A DNA stretch of 64,000 nt from Lodderomyces elongisporus (Eukaryota; Ascomycota; Pichiomycetes; Serinales; Debaryomycetaceae), in the NCBI RefSeq assembly GCF_030384665.1, contig NC_083678.1:682001-746000 (forward strand), in the 5' to 3' direction. A program made the position numbers and the translations under genes. Position 1 is the stretch's first letter. Each line of letters begins with the position of its first letter. Positions 31,655-41,874 of the stretch are shown one piece after another. Below the pieces are notes generated by a model. The model did no database searches, was not told where the DNA came from, and saw only the letters and a program-made list of their open reading frames with translations.

Positions 31655-34087
31655 ATGCACGAGGAACTTTCAATAGAAGAAACAAACAAGTTACGGGAGA
31701 GTTTGGGTCTTAAACCCATTCCTATTAGGGAATCACAAATATCTGTTCTGCCAAACTTTAAGCAAAATACATCTAGTACATCAAATGCAGCAAACGTCAT
31801 AAACACAACAAATGTATCAAATGAAAAAAAAACCAAAAATGATGTCATTCTGCTATCAATTGAAGAAACTAATAAATTGCGAAAGTCAATTGGGTTAAAG
31901 CCCATACCGTTAGAAACAACCTCTGAAACACAACTGCGACATGAACTACCGCTAGATACAAAAGTTGGCAGGGGAGACAAAGAGTTAAAGGAAAGGATAT
32001 TGAAAGCCAAAAACGTAACGGCACAGCATAATAAACCTTTAAATACCCATCGCAATCAACATCGTGATGACCAAAATGAAACGGAAATTGATACAGATTC
32101 TTGGTTGGAAAATTTAGGGTCCTCCAAATCAGGCGAGATAAATTTTGAAAAAGAGGGCCAGGTGAGCAAAATAACAGCCAATCGAAGAAAAGAAAATGAT
32201 CTTGATGCGATTATTGGCCACAATAAACGTGAAGTAGGTAATCTTCTCAATAACGATATTCTCACGCTTCAGGATACTGAGATTTTGGATGAAGATGCAG
32301 ATGATATTTTGATTAATGAGAAATTGGTGACGGAGCATAAATTGCAAACCAGCTTGAAGGACAGAAAGGAGGCAGAAATGTTGAAATTCAATGGTCGGCA
32401 TTATACACCAGTTGGTGAAGATGATAACGAGATGAGTGATATCGAGGATCTAAGCGCAAATACGGTTATTAAGAGAGGTAAAGTCATTGTTTCTACTCAA
32501 GCAGCAAATGACTCTGAAAAGGGCCCAACAGTGAACTCTGCAAAAACGAACAAAAAAGAATCCACGAGAAATGGATTTGAAACAGTAATTTCTTTTGACA
32601 ACTTTGATGGAGAAGACGGAGAAAATAAGGATGGCTTTCAAGGAATAAGACAAACAAAAGAAGTCAAAATCAAAAGAATTAAAAGAATCAAGAGGAGTAA
32701 GCCGTTGGATCTGTCCAGTAAATCGAGTCAAAGAAGGAGAGTTTTTGACCCACTTCAGCCTCCAGCGGAACGTGTTGAGATAGATTTGGAGGAAGTCGAT
32801 GATGATTATGGCGCATTATTGAATCTCAACATGCAATCAAGAAATAAAAGGCGCAAGAAGATGAGTCCTGAAGAATTGGCGTTGCTGATTACAGCATCAG
32901 GCAACCAGGATGCGGATAAAGCGGGCGATAATGAAAAGGAGGGTGTTTCATTTGTCAGAAGCTCACATCAGTACACAGAAGATACCGATTGGTTTTTGAG
33001 CAAAATGGAGCTGAATCTTTTAAGCAATGGTTTTGCCAAGGAGCCAGAAGTTGAATTGAAAAATGAGAATAGTAACAATGATAATAATGATAATAATGAA
33101 AATAATAATGACGATAATAATAATAATAATAATCTTTTCGACGATCTTCCTAGCTCGTCCGATGGAATAGCAGGCCAAGCAAATGATGTGAAAGATCTGT
33201 TGAGTAGCACTTACAATAAGTCAAGTGTGGATTCTACTAGTCAAATGAATGATGGAGCTGGCATGACAAACACAAATGACAAAACGGATACTATAATTGC
33301 CATTGAAAATTCAAGTTCAATGTCAAGTGGTGCAGTTTTTCGGGAAACTGCAAATGCAGCAGGAATGATTGTGGAAAGTGGAGCCGAGGGTAAAGATGTG
33401 AATGAAAGTGTGGATGAGAAAGCAAAATCTGGTAATACAAAGATAGGTGAAGAAGTGTTACATGATGATGGTCCTGTATTTAGTGGTGGTCTTGCTGATA
33501 CTCTCAAATTCTTAAAAACCAGGAAAGTTATTGAATCAACAACGCAAGATGAGGAGAGCAGCAGGAAGTATAGAGAGCAAATTGCAAAGAAGCAGCAAAT
33601 GTTGGCGATGAAAATAAGCATTGAAAGAAGAATACTAGAAGAAGAGTTGCAGAAGGATAAAACATATATGAAACTTTCCAAAATTGATCGTGCGGAATTC
33701 TTTGAAAAGCAATTGGACAAAATATTAAAGCAAAAGGGGATCGTAAGTGAGGAAAGTGGTCGTACAAGTAGCAATAACTATGCTTCTTTAAATGATCTGA
33801 AAAGATCAAACGCGCAATACAGTAAGGGCACAAGGAATAATCTTGTTAATAATAAATGGAGGGCTAGCGCAAAAGCGAGAAACGACACAAAAGATGATAA
33901 TGGCGATTCTCATGGAATTGTTGATTTAAAAAACGAGTCGTATCAACCAAAAATTACGTTGAATTATAAGGATGATCAAGGCAGAGCATTGGATACAAAG
34001 CAGGCATACAAGCATTTGTCTCACAAGTATCATGGAACTGGTCTAGGAAAAAACAGCAAAGGCGTCTGGACTAAAGGAAGGAAGTAG
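31655..34087 (+). CDS. SNU66: Snu66/SART1, U4/U6.U5 tri-snRNP component
   Basis: The 810-residue product begins with two Hub1-binding HIND elements: LSIEETNKLRESLGLKPIP (about residues 5-23) and LSIEETNKLRKSIGLKPIP (about 67-85). Snu66 is the tri-snRNP protein that recruits the ubiquitin-like Hub1 through such elements and so affects splice-site choice. The C terminus keeps the SART1 signature, TKQAYKHLSHKYHGTGLGK. Between lie Lys-rich helical segments (KIKRIKRIKRSK about 346-357; EEQLQKD-like coiled coil about 635-690) and an Asn/Asp run (about 474-493). The codons before 31655 start with GTG; the ATG at 31655 puts the first HIND at the very N terminus, as in yeast Snu66. Confidence 0.92.
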   Translation: MHEELSIEETNKLRESLGLKPIPIRESQISVLPNFKQNTSSTSNAANVINTTNVSNEKKTKNDVILLSIEETNKLRKSIGLKPIPLETTSETQLRHELPLDTKVGRGDKELKERILKAKNVTAQHNKPLNTHRNQHRDDQNETEIDTDSWLENLGSSKSGEINFEKEGQVSKITANRRKENDLDAIIGHNKREVGNLLNNDILTLQDTEILDEDADDILINEKLVTEHKLQTSLKDRKEAEMLKFNGRHYTPVGEDDNEMSDIEDLSANTVIKRGKVIVSTQAANDSEKGPTVNSAKTNKKESTRNGFETVISFDNFDGEDGENKDGFQGIRQTKEVKIKRIKRIKRSKPLDLSSKSSQRRRVFDPLQPPAERVEIDLEEVDDDYGALLNLNMQSRNKRRKKMSPEELALLITASGNQDADKAGDNEKEGVSFVRSSHQYTEDTDWFLSKMELNLLSNGFAKEPEVELKNENSNNDNNDNNENNNDDNNNNNNLFDDLPSSSDGIAGQANDVKDLLSSTYNKSSVDSTSQMNDGAGMTNTNDKTDTIIAIENSSSMSSGAVFRETANAAGMIVESGAEGKDVNESVDEKAKSGNTKIGEEVLHDDGPVFSGGLADTLKFLKTRKVIESTTQDEESSRKYREQIAKKQQMLAMKISIERRILEEELQKDKTYMKLSKIDRAEFFEKQLDKILKQKGIVSEESGRTSSNNYASLNDLKRSNAQYSKGTRNNLVNNKWRASAKARNDTKDDNGDSHGIVDLKNESYQPKITLNYKDDQGRALDTKQAYKHLSHKYHGTGLGKNSKGVWTKGRK

Positions 34088-35318
34088 TGAATATTGTAAG
34101 ATATAGATTATCTTTTTCTTTTTTTTTCTTTGGAAAATTGCAATGGTCAATATTATTATCTTTATTGTTATAGTCAAATGATTTTTAATTTTTTTTTTTT
34201 TGTATTCTTTTGGTCATGTGATTATATGGAATTGTATACATAAGTATGTATACATAAGTATATATGTATATATATATATATATATGTATGGTAACATAGT
34301 TACATATACAGAGCTATGCACGTGATTTACTTATTTTGTGTCATTATTGCGCATTTCTTTTTTTTTTAACAATTGTTCTAATAGCCGATGATCGCACATT
34401 ACATGGGCCACAGTATAAGCATTCTTTACCAATCACCGATGGCCAACTTCACCGCATGGGTACTAAAACACACTATGTTAACACCTGTTTCCTGACTTCA
34501 TGTAAGTATATATATATATATATATATATTGATCTATTAGTTAATTGGACCAGAATAGTGGAAAGCAGTTAAATAATGTATATATAAACTGCTAGGTTGC
34601 ATTTTCCATTCAATCAAAGACCCTTCTTCTGCCTTTTCCGTTTTATTTTATCTTCAAGCCGATCTGATAATTTTTATCATTTTCGTTTCATATTTTTTTT
34701 TTTCTTCTTCTTTAACTGTTTATCTCTTTCCATCAGATAAGTATCTTCTTTTTTTTTTATTATTCTTAATAAGAGCTAGAGCAGAAACACGAGATATAAT
34801 ACTTCAAGAAATACCAGAAAACATAAAAAAAAGAAAAAGAAAACCCTCCATTTTTTCCGATTTTTCTTCTTCCTCCTATACTTTGTATCCCTTTTGATAC
34901 ATTAAGCTTGCAAATTATTAGAAAGTGAAGGGTTTATCTACTTTGGACTCGTTCTTTCCACTTATAACATACAAGATAGAATTAAAATTAAAAAATTAAA
35001 AAATTAAAAAATTAAAAAATAAAATAAAAAAAAAGAAATAAAGAAACTCACCTTACTAATCAGAGTCAAACTTTTAAACCTATTGTGGAACCACACTTTT
35101 TCTTTTCCCTCCATTTTTATTTTCTACTGCACTAAAATATAACATAACACATAATTATCAAGACTATCAAGATTATTAAAACCAAAAGGATTACCAGAAT
35201 CACCAGAAAAGCCATCTATATACATATATATATATATACTGAGTTATATCCTTAGCACTTTGTTCCTCAAGATCTGTTTTTGCTAAAGTATCTATAATCC
35301 ATTATATCGGCTACGTTT
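34088..35318. other. 1.2-kb intergenic region SNU66/Cu-ATPase
   Basis: Holds (TA)n runs (34258-34286, 34507-34530), a CACGTG core (34319-34324), poly-T tracts, AAAAAATT repeats (34988-35020), and an A/T-rich leader before 35319. A small frame at 34336-34572 is not protein-like. No RNA gene recognised. Confidence 0.5.
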
Positions 35319-38300
35319 ATGGATAGTTATACAATGATTAGAAACAGCGACGGCAACAGCAACAGCAATAGCAAATCCCAGAGCAGTAATGGGTCTGATG
35401 GCACTTGGAAAGAGTCGCAAGTGCCTCAACTACATACAGAATTTGCCACCTTTAGTTTAAACAAAACTTGTTCAGACAAAGATATGCAAAAGATTATTAC
35501 ATCCCTACAGACTAAATATGGCAACAAGATAGACACAAGGTTCGTATCCAATCATCTAACAATAAGCAGAAATGACAACGATATTGGAACTGACAATAAG
35601 AATACCAACATCGATAACAATTCACTGCCAGCGCGCCATTTAAATGAACTTTGGATACTAGACGATCTCGCCCAACTCGGCTTCTCCAAAGTAAAGATTG
35701 AATCCTCAAACATTCCTGAAGTCCAATCACACGTGAACATCCAAGGGATGACATGTGGTGCATGCTCGGCCACTATTACTGAGAAATTGGAAAGCGAGTC
35801 AGGAATCAGCAAGGCATCGATATCGTTGGTTACTGAGGTGGGACTCGTTACTCACTCGATCAACTACCCAACGCAAAAAATTATCGAATGCATTGAAGAA
35901 TGTGGATTTGACGCACAGCTACAGCCACAACTAATGCAAACATCACGAATGAAATTTCCAAACGCAAATCGACTACTGTCACCAAACGAATCACATATAC
36001 CGCAATTACAACAACCACAACAGCCACAACAGCCACAGAAACCACAGAACCAACAACATACAGTACAAACAGTACAAACAGTGCTTGGAATCTCAGGAAT
36101 GACCTGTGGTGCATGCTCAAGCTCTTTAAATCAAGCATTTGAACAACTAGAAGGAGTTGAATCAGCATCGGTATCCCTTCTTACAGAAGAAGCATTAGTG
36201 CGGCATAAGGATTCTGTAACAAAAGAGATTTTGGAAGAAACTGTTGAGGATTGTGGTTTCTCAGTCAAATATTCAAAAAGGAGTGAGTTTAACTCGGGTT
36301 CAAGTAGTATAAATGCTAATGCCAAAGGGAATGTAATTGCTCATGATGAAGACGATAGGTCAAGCCTCGAAGAAATGACACTTTCGATTATAGGGGTCAA
36401 TCAATTAATCGATCAACAAGATCTTCGATACAACATTGAGGCGTTGATGACTAGTCTAAACGGTATCGAGTCGTATGATTTGCAAATACGAGATGAAGAG
36501 ATGCTCGAGTCGTCTTTTCAAGACGATGCTATTGCAGCCACTGCTTCTGCGCACGACTTACAAAACTCGTTTGACAAGCTATCGTTCATTTATAATCCCA
36601 CGGTGCTCGGTATTAGGGACATAGTTGATGGTCTCAATGAAATCAACGAAAATGTTGATTTTCTTGTTCTGAATACGCTAGATCAATCATCGGCATCGCA
36701 GCTCAAGTTGCTTTCCAAGACAAAAGATATCCAGTACTGGAGAAATATTTTTCTACAAAGTCTCTTGACGGGAATTCCGGTTTTGGTATTGGTGCACACG
36801 GAAAATAACGATTTTTGGAAGAGGCTTGTTTTGTTTAGAGGTCTTTATTTGGTTTCATTGGTGGAGCTCATACTTGCTACTTATATACAGTTTCACTTGG
36901 GCTCCAAATTCATCCAAAAATTTACTTTGTTCATAAGGCGAGGTTTCAAAGGTGCATCAATGGATGTTTTGGTGAGTATTTCTACGCTTGTTTCATACAT
37001 ATTCTCACTTGCCTCGATTACATTAAGTGTGTGGCTTGGAAGATTTGAAAAGCCTCCAAAGGTCTTGTTTGATACTTTGGTCATGTTGATTTCGTTTGTT
37101 TCTTTTGGTAAATTATTGGAAAACAAAGCTAAAGGTGCAACCTCCACAGCATTATCTAGCTTATTACAATTGACTCCTTCGACGTGCACAATTATAGAAG
37201 ACACTGCGTTGTACGAGAATAATAACAATTACAACAGCAATAGCAAAGGTAGCATCAAAAGTGGTGGTGCTGATACTGGTACTGGTACTGGTGCTGCTGC
37301 TGCTGCTGCTGCTGCTACTGCTCTTGCTGCTAGTGGTGATGCTAACAATGATGCTTACAATGGAGAGAAGGATTTTTCACTTTGTACAGGAAATTACCAA
37401 ACGCGTAGCATTTCCATTGATTTGGTTCAACCTAATGATATTGCAATTGTTTTACCCGGAGGCAAAATTCCAGCCGACGGGTTTATAGTCTTTGGAGAAA
37501 CAGAGGTTAACGAATCCTTTTTAACTGGTGAGACACTTCCCATATACAAGACTCGAGGCGATAGTGTTATCGGTGGGTCAATCAACGGTCCACATTTGAT
37601 ACACATCAAAGTGACAAAGACTGGAAACAAGTCGCAATTGCAGCAAATAATCAAGTTGGTTAAGGATTCCCAAGTCAATAAGGCACCAGTTCAAAGATTC
37701 TCGGATGCAATTGCCGCGAGATTTGTCCCAACAATTATTTTCCTTGCGGTGTCGACTTTTATAATATGGTCAGTGATTTGCTATAATGTTCACCCTGATG
37801 GCTTGCCCATGATTTTCCGCAAATCGGAGAATGGTAAGCTTTTCATTTGTTTGCAGCTCGCGATTTCTGTCATTGTTGTTGCTTGTCCGTGTGCATTGGG
37901 TTTGGCAGCACCTACTGCAGTGATGGTAGGTACAGGAGTTGGTGCCTCCAATGGTGTGTTGATCAAAGGTGCAGACATTTTGGAAAAATCCACCTCGATA
38001 AACATTTTACTCTTTGACAAAACGGGAACCTTGACAACTGGTGAGATGTCGATTGAGAAGGCTTTTTCCAAGTCTTTGGATTCTTGTAAATTATCAGTCA
38101 AAGATTGGTGGACAATGATTGGGTCTGTTGAATGTACCTCTGAGCACCCTGTCGGTCGTGCTTTAACAAAGAAAGCAAGAATAGAGGCAGGAATTCATTT
38201 TGACGATGATGATACATTTGACACAAAGATCGAAAACGTTAATGTCATGATTGGTACAGGGATTGAGGCCGATGTCACATTGAACTCAGTCAAGTATAAT

Positions 38301-39290
38301 GTTAATGTTGGTAATGCCAAGCTTTTAAGAGACAAGTTCCCCAATCTCCTCAAGGATGTTGATACTGACAATGCTCTCCATAGTGAGACTACCGTGGCTT
38401 TTGTTGTTATAAATGGTATTTACACAGGCCATATTGAATTGTCTGATTCCTTAAAGCAAGGCTCGGTTGAGATTATTGACTACTTGCGAAATGAAGGTTA
38501 TATAATTGGAATGGTTACAGGAGACAATAGAGGGGCTGCGTTAAGAATTGGTAAAGAATTGGGGTTGTCAGAGGAGAACATTTTTTACGAAGTGTCACCA
38601 ATACACAAGGACGAAGTCATTACAAATATCAAGGAACGTCTTGGAAATCAGGATCAAAACCAGGATGTGGGTATAGCATTCATTGGGGATGGTATCAATG
38701 ATGCACCGGCACTTGCTAGAGCAGATATTGGAATGGCTATAAGCTCAGGCACGGACATTGCTATGGACAGTTCAGATATAGTTCTTATTGGTAGTCGGAA
38801 ACATGACCAAACAGATTTGCATGGTGTTGTTAATGCACTCAAGATTTCGAGTAAGACTTTTTCGAGAATCAAATGGAATTTTATATGGGCAATCGTGTAC
38901 AATTTGTTCATGTTGCCGTTTGCTATGGGTTGCTTTTTGCCATTCAACTTGATGCTTCCACCAGTTGCTGCTAGCATTGCAATGATGTGTAGCTCATTGA
39001 GTGTTGTTTTTAATTCCTTACTATTGAAGCGTTGGCAGCCACCACGCATCAAGGGCAAGAGTAGAAGCTCCCGTGATTTGGAACTTGGATCTACTTTTGA
39101 TAATGTTTTTAGCTTGAAAAACGGCACCAAAGAAGAGTTTCTTACGTGTCAACGTAAGGTGACAAGTGGGTATAGTATGGGCTTGAAGAATATTTTGCTG
39201 TGGATGAAGAAGGTTGGAGGAGGAAAAAGAGGAAGAACGCCGCAACTAAGCAATGCTTCTTCGTATGAGTTAGTTGCAAGCGGGATTTGA
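35319..39290 (+). CDS. Copper-transporting P1B-type ATPase (Ccc2/Crp1-like)
   Basis: The 1323-residue product has all P1B-1 Cu+ pump motifs: two MTCGAC metal-binding domains (Cys pairs near residues 144-147 and 262-265), the actuator TGET (about 735), the membrane CPC in ACPCALGLAAPTA (about 854), the phosphorylated Asp in DKTGTLTTG (about 900), SEHPVG (about 942), and GDGINDAPALARAD (about 1123). It moves Cu+ into the Golgi (Ccc2 role, loading multicopper oxidases) or out of the cell (Crp1 role, copper resistance in Candida). I cannot tell which. Two further stretches (about 38-137 and 350-447) look like HMA folds without CxxC. A low-complexity insert with Ala and Gly-Thr repeats (about 632-680) interrupts the actuator region. 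No low-complexity signal peptide is present. Confidence 0.92.
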   Translation: MDSYTMIRNSDGNSNSNSKSQSSNGSDGTWKESQVPQLHTEFATFSLNKTCSDKDMQKIITSLQTKYGNKIDTRFVSNHLTISRNDNDIGTDNKNTNIDNNSLPARHLNELWILDDLAQLGFSKVKIESSNIPEVQSHVNIQGMTCGACSATITEKLESESGISKASISLVTEVGLVTHSINYPTQKIIECIEECGFDAQLQPQLMQTSRMKFPNANRLLSPNESHIPQLQQPQQPQQPQKPQNQQHTVQTVQTVLGISGMTCGACSSSLNQAFEQLEGVESASVSLLTEEALVRHKDSVTKEILEETVEDCGFSVKYSKRSEFNSGSSSINANAKGNVIAHDEDDRSSLEEMTLSIIGVNQLIDQQDLRYNIEALMTSLNGIESYDLQIRDEEMLESSFQDDAIAATASAHDLQNSFDKLSFIYNPTVLGIRDIVDGLNEINENVDFLVLNTLDQSSASQLKLLSKTKDIQYWRNIFLQSLLTGIPVLVLVHTENNDFWKRLVLFRGLYLVSLVELILATYIQFHLGSKFIQKFTLFIRRGFKGASMDVLVSISTLVSYIFSLASITLSVWLGRFEKPPKVLFDTLVMLISFVSFGKLLENKAKGATSTALSSLLQLTPSTCTIIEDTALYENNNNYNSNSKGSIKSGGADTGTGTGAAAAAAAATALAASGDANNDAYNGEKDFSLCTGNYQTRSISIDLVQPNDIAIVLPGGKIPADGFIVFGETEVNESFLTGETLPIYKTRGDSVIGGSINGPHLIHIKVTKTGNKSQLQQIIKLVKDSQVNKAPVQRFSDAIAARFVPTIIFLAVSTFIIWSVICYNVHPDGLPMIFRKSENGKLFICLQLAISVIVVACPCALGLAAPTAVMVGTGVGASNGVLIKGADILEKSTSINILLFDKTGTLTTGEMSIEKAFSKSLDSCKLSVKDWWTMIGSVECTSEHPVGRALTKKARIEAGIHFDDDDTFDTKIENVNVMIGTGIEADVTLNSVKYNVNVGNAKLLRDKFPNLLKDVDTDNALHSETTVAFVVINGIYTGHIELSDSLKQGSVEIIDYLRNEGYIIGMVTGDNRGAALRIGKELGLSEENIFYEVSPIHKDEVITNIKERLGNQDQNQDVGIAFIGDGINDAPALARADIGMAISSGTDIAMDSSDIVLIGSRKHDQTDLHGVVNALKISSKTFSRIKWNFIWAIVYNLFMLPFAMGCFLPFNLMLPPVAASIAMMCSSLSVVFNSLLLKRWQPPRIKGKSRSSRDLELGSTFDNVFSLKNGTKEEFLTCQRKVTSGYSMGLKNILLWMKKVGGGKRGRTPQLSNASSYELVASGI

Positions 39291-40113
39291 GCAACAGCAA
39301 AGAGCGCATGCAAAAATCAACTTTTTTTTTTCTCACAAAAGAATTTTTGTAAATACACTTTGTATAGGTTAATTATAACTCGTAGATATAATTTAGTGAA
39401 TTATAAGAGTACATACTACCTGCAAAAGATTTTTGTTATATTTGGAAAGCTAAGGAGGAATAAAAAACAAAATAAAGATAAAAATAAAGATAAAAAAAAA
39501 GGGTTGGTATATTTCTTATTCTTTATCGAATTCGTAGCTTTTGAAAACTATCACAAAGTTGCAAGGGAAAGAGCAGTAAATTCGATTTTACATCAAATGC
39601 TTAATTAAAAAGAGAATACCAAACAAATTTATCTTTTTTAGGAAAGAACGAATTTATTTTTATAAAAGGTTGTGAAGCATTACAAAAAAAAAAAGAAGAT
39701 GTTGTAGAAGTGGATCAAGAAAAGATTGATCAATCAATTAGTCAAGCAAATGGTTAATCAATTAGTCAAGCAATATGTCCATCAATTGAATTATATTCAG
39801 TAAGAATAAAAAAAGAAAGGAGATAAAGGCTATCAGAGTACTTCATTAGATGTCATTAAGAACAATCTTCAATGGTATGGCTGAAATTTAAATGAGGAAA
39901 CTTTGAGATTCTAGGAGAATTGGAAAGAATAGAGCAAGAAATGCAAGGTATGGTAACTATGTCGTCAAAAACATATATAAAGGATCCTCATTGACCCGTT
40001 TTGATTTGGTCTGGTTTGGATTGATTTGATTTTGGTTAATTTGAATCCTTTTTCTTTTCCTTTTTTATTTCAGTAAACCAAAGCTCAAACTCCTTGGCGT
40101 ATTCACATTCACT
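39291..40113. other. Intergenic region upstream of the acidic secreted-protein gene
   Basis: 823 bp. It carries an 18-bp direct repeat (39733-39750 and 39757-39774), several GATCAATCAATT-like fragments near it, GATAAAAATAAA units (about 39474-39500), and a TTTGATTTGGTCTGG-type T/G-rich stretch (about 40000-40050). No gene seen. Confidence 0.55.
39733..39774. promoter_or_regulatory. Paired 18-bp repeats with AP-1-like cores
   Basis: AATCAATTAGTCAAGCAA occurs twice with a start-to-start distance of 24 bp. Each copy contains TTAGTCA (TGACTAA on the other strand), which fits Gcn4/Yap1-type bZIP sites. They lie about 340-380 bp upstream of the start at 40114. The repeat is seen; binding is inferred. 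Confidence 0.4.
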
Positions 40114-41874
40114 ATGAGAATCTATGACTTATTGTATATTGCTGCAGTTGCTAGTTCCTTCGCAATTGGACCGAGAGACAAAGAACTTGGTGGCGATGGG
40201 TCGAAGCACCGCATGGCACTTGCACTTCAACTCAATTCCAAAGACGGTGTAAGATCGGATATTGTTTCTGCATTTGACGATCAAAAAGAAGGAGGTATTC
40301 GTTTTGATTTTAGTGAAATTGGTCAGACAAGGAGCAAACGTTCAGAGCAGGAAACACCAATAGTGGAGTCAGATTCGTCTCCAGCTCAAGCTGATGCAAA
40401 TTCAGAAGTTGGGGGTTTGAGTGATATGTTTTGGCAATTGTTGTTGATTGCAAAACAAATCACCATTGAAAAGGTTACAATTTTGAAGGACATATTGTCG
40501 ATGCTTGACAAGATAAAAAGTATTCAGGATGGTATGGGCGGCAATGATGATGGTGCTGGTAATATTATTGATGCAATGGGAGCTCTTGCCGTGTCGAGCT
40601 TAAATGCTGCCAGTGTATTGCATGAAAAGGAGGTAGCTGTTCAAGCACGGAAGTTACAGGACACTGATTCGGCGAAAAAGCTTTCGGACTATGCAAGATT
40701 ACAGTCTTTGGTTGAAGAAAAAGATAGAGAAGATAGGGAAGAAGAAGAAGAAGAATGGAAAGTATTGCATAATGGAAAGAATAAACGAGCCGAAGCCCCG
40801 ACAATTGAGAAAGATCACATTCACGATGAAGAATGTGATTTGTCTGAACATTTGAAGGACGAAAATGAAGAAGAAGAAGATGATGATGATGATGAGAAAA
40901 AGGAAGCTGAAGACGATTCAAGCGGTGAAGAGACGAAAGGTATGAAGTCAAAACTCAAAAAATTGATGATGAAGAAGATGATGAAAATGAAGAAGATGAA
41001 GATGAAGGAGAAGGAGAAGGAAGAGGAGAAGTCAAATGACGATATGGTTGATGACAAGGGTGCTGATAATGTAGACTACGAATCAGATGATGAATGCGAA
41101 GAGGAAGAGCCAAAGGAAGCTGGGAAGCTAGCCGGCTTGAAGGCAAAATTTTCAAAGTCCAAAAAACCCTTCGACAAGGAAGAGGATGAAGAGGATGAAG
41201 AAGAAAAGAAGGTAGATGAGGATTGCGCTAGTGACTTTGCGGGTGAGATTCAAGAGCCAATTGATTCTGCGGAAGAATGTAAAGATGGTGCAAATGATGA
41301 CGAGAAAGTGTGCGAGGGTGACATAGATGGTAAGGATGAAAAGGAGGAGGAAGTGTGTGACGATGGTGAAGATGGTGACGCTGGTGACAAGAAGACCAGT
41401 ATGATATCAAAACTTAAAGGAATGATGAAGAAGAAAAAGAAAACAAGCTCGAAAAACGACAATTTGAAAGAGGAACCTGATTGCGAGGTAGAAGAAGAGG
41501 AATCTCAAGAAGAGACGCCCAAGAAGGGAGGGAAGATTGCCGGTATCAAGGCGAAATTTTTAAATTTGAAAAAACCTTTGGAAGGAGAACAAGAAGATGA
41601 AGAACAAGATGAGGAAAAAGGAGAAGGAGAAGAGGATACAACGAAGATAGATTGTAAGGATGCGAAAAGTAAAGACAATGAAAAGCGTGAAATTTTACAT
41701 ATCAAAGGGAAGATGTACAAGAGGGGAGATTTAATACTAGAGCGTCATTATGACTTGAGCCATCTTTTCAAAGATGACATTCCCAAACTTTCTTTGAAAG
41801 CTTTGCAAGCCGAGGCGGGTAACCCTAAACAACCCCCAGGGCAGCTCATAAATTCCGCAAATGGGGATGCATGA
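40114..41874 (+). CDS. Predicted secreted protein with alternating acidic and Lys-rich blocks
   Basis: I do not recognise this 586-residue protein. It starts with a plausible signal peptide (MRIYDLLYIAAVASSFAIG). Residues 100-170 form a non-repetitive, partly hydrophobic helical part (DMFWQLLLIAKQITIEK onward). From about 235 the sequence alternates acidic runs with basic amphipathic blocks: KGMKSKLKKLMMKKMMK (about 276), AGKLAGLKAKFSKSKKP (about 335), TSMISKLKGMMKKKKK (about 429) and GGKIAGIKAKFLNLKKP (about 470). The first two and last two form an A-B-A'-B' pattern. Four Lys-Arg pairs (about 75, 225, 524, 535) could be Kex2 sites, one giving KRAEAP. No GPI signal is seen. Alternatively the N terminus may not be a signal and the protein could be a chromatin- or RNA-binding acidic protein. 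Confidence 0.78.
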   Translation: MRIYDLLYIAAVASSFAIGPRDKELGGDGSKHRMALALQLNSKDGVRSDIVSAFDDQKEGGIRFDFSEIGQTRSKRSEQETPIVESDSSPAQADANSEVGGLSDMFWQLLLIAKQITIEKVTILKDILSMLDKIKSIQDGMGGNDDGAGNIIDAMGALAVSSLNAASVLHEKEVAVQARKLQDTDSAKKLSDYARLQSLVEEKDREDREEEEEEWKVLHNGKNKRAEAPTIEKDHIHDEECDLSEHLKDENEEEEDDDDDEKKEAEDDSSGEETKGMKSKLKKLMMKKMMKMKKMKMKEKEKEEEKSNDDMVDDKGADNVDYESDDECEEEEPKEAGKLAGLKAKFSKSKKPFDKEEDEEDEEEKKVDEDCASDFAGEIQEPIDSAEECKDGANDDEKVCEGDIDGKDEKEEEVCDDGEDGDAGDKKTSMISKLKGMMKKKKKTSSKNDNLKEEPDCEVEEEESQEETPKKGGKIAGIKAKFLNLKKPLEGEQEDEEQDEEKGEGEEDTTKIDCKDAKSKDNEKREILHIKGKMYKRGDLILERHYDLSHLFKDDIPKLSLKALQAEAGNPKQPPGQLINSANGDA

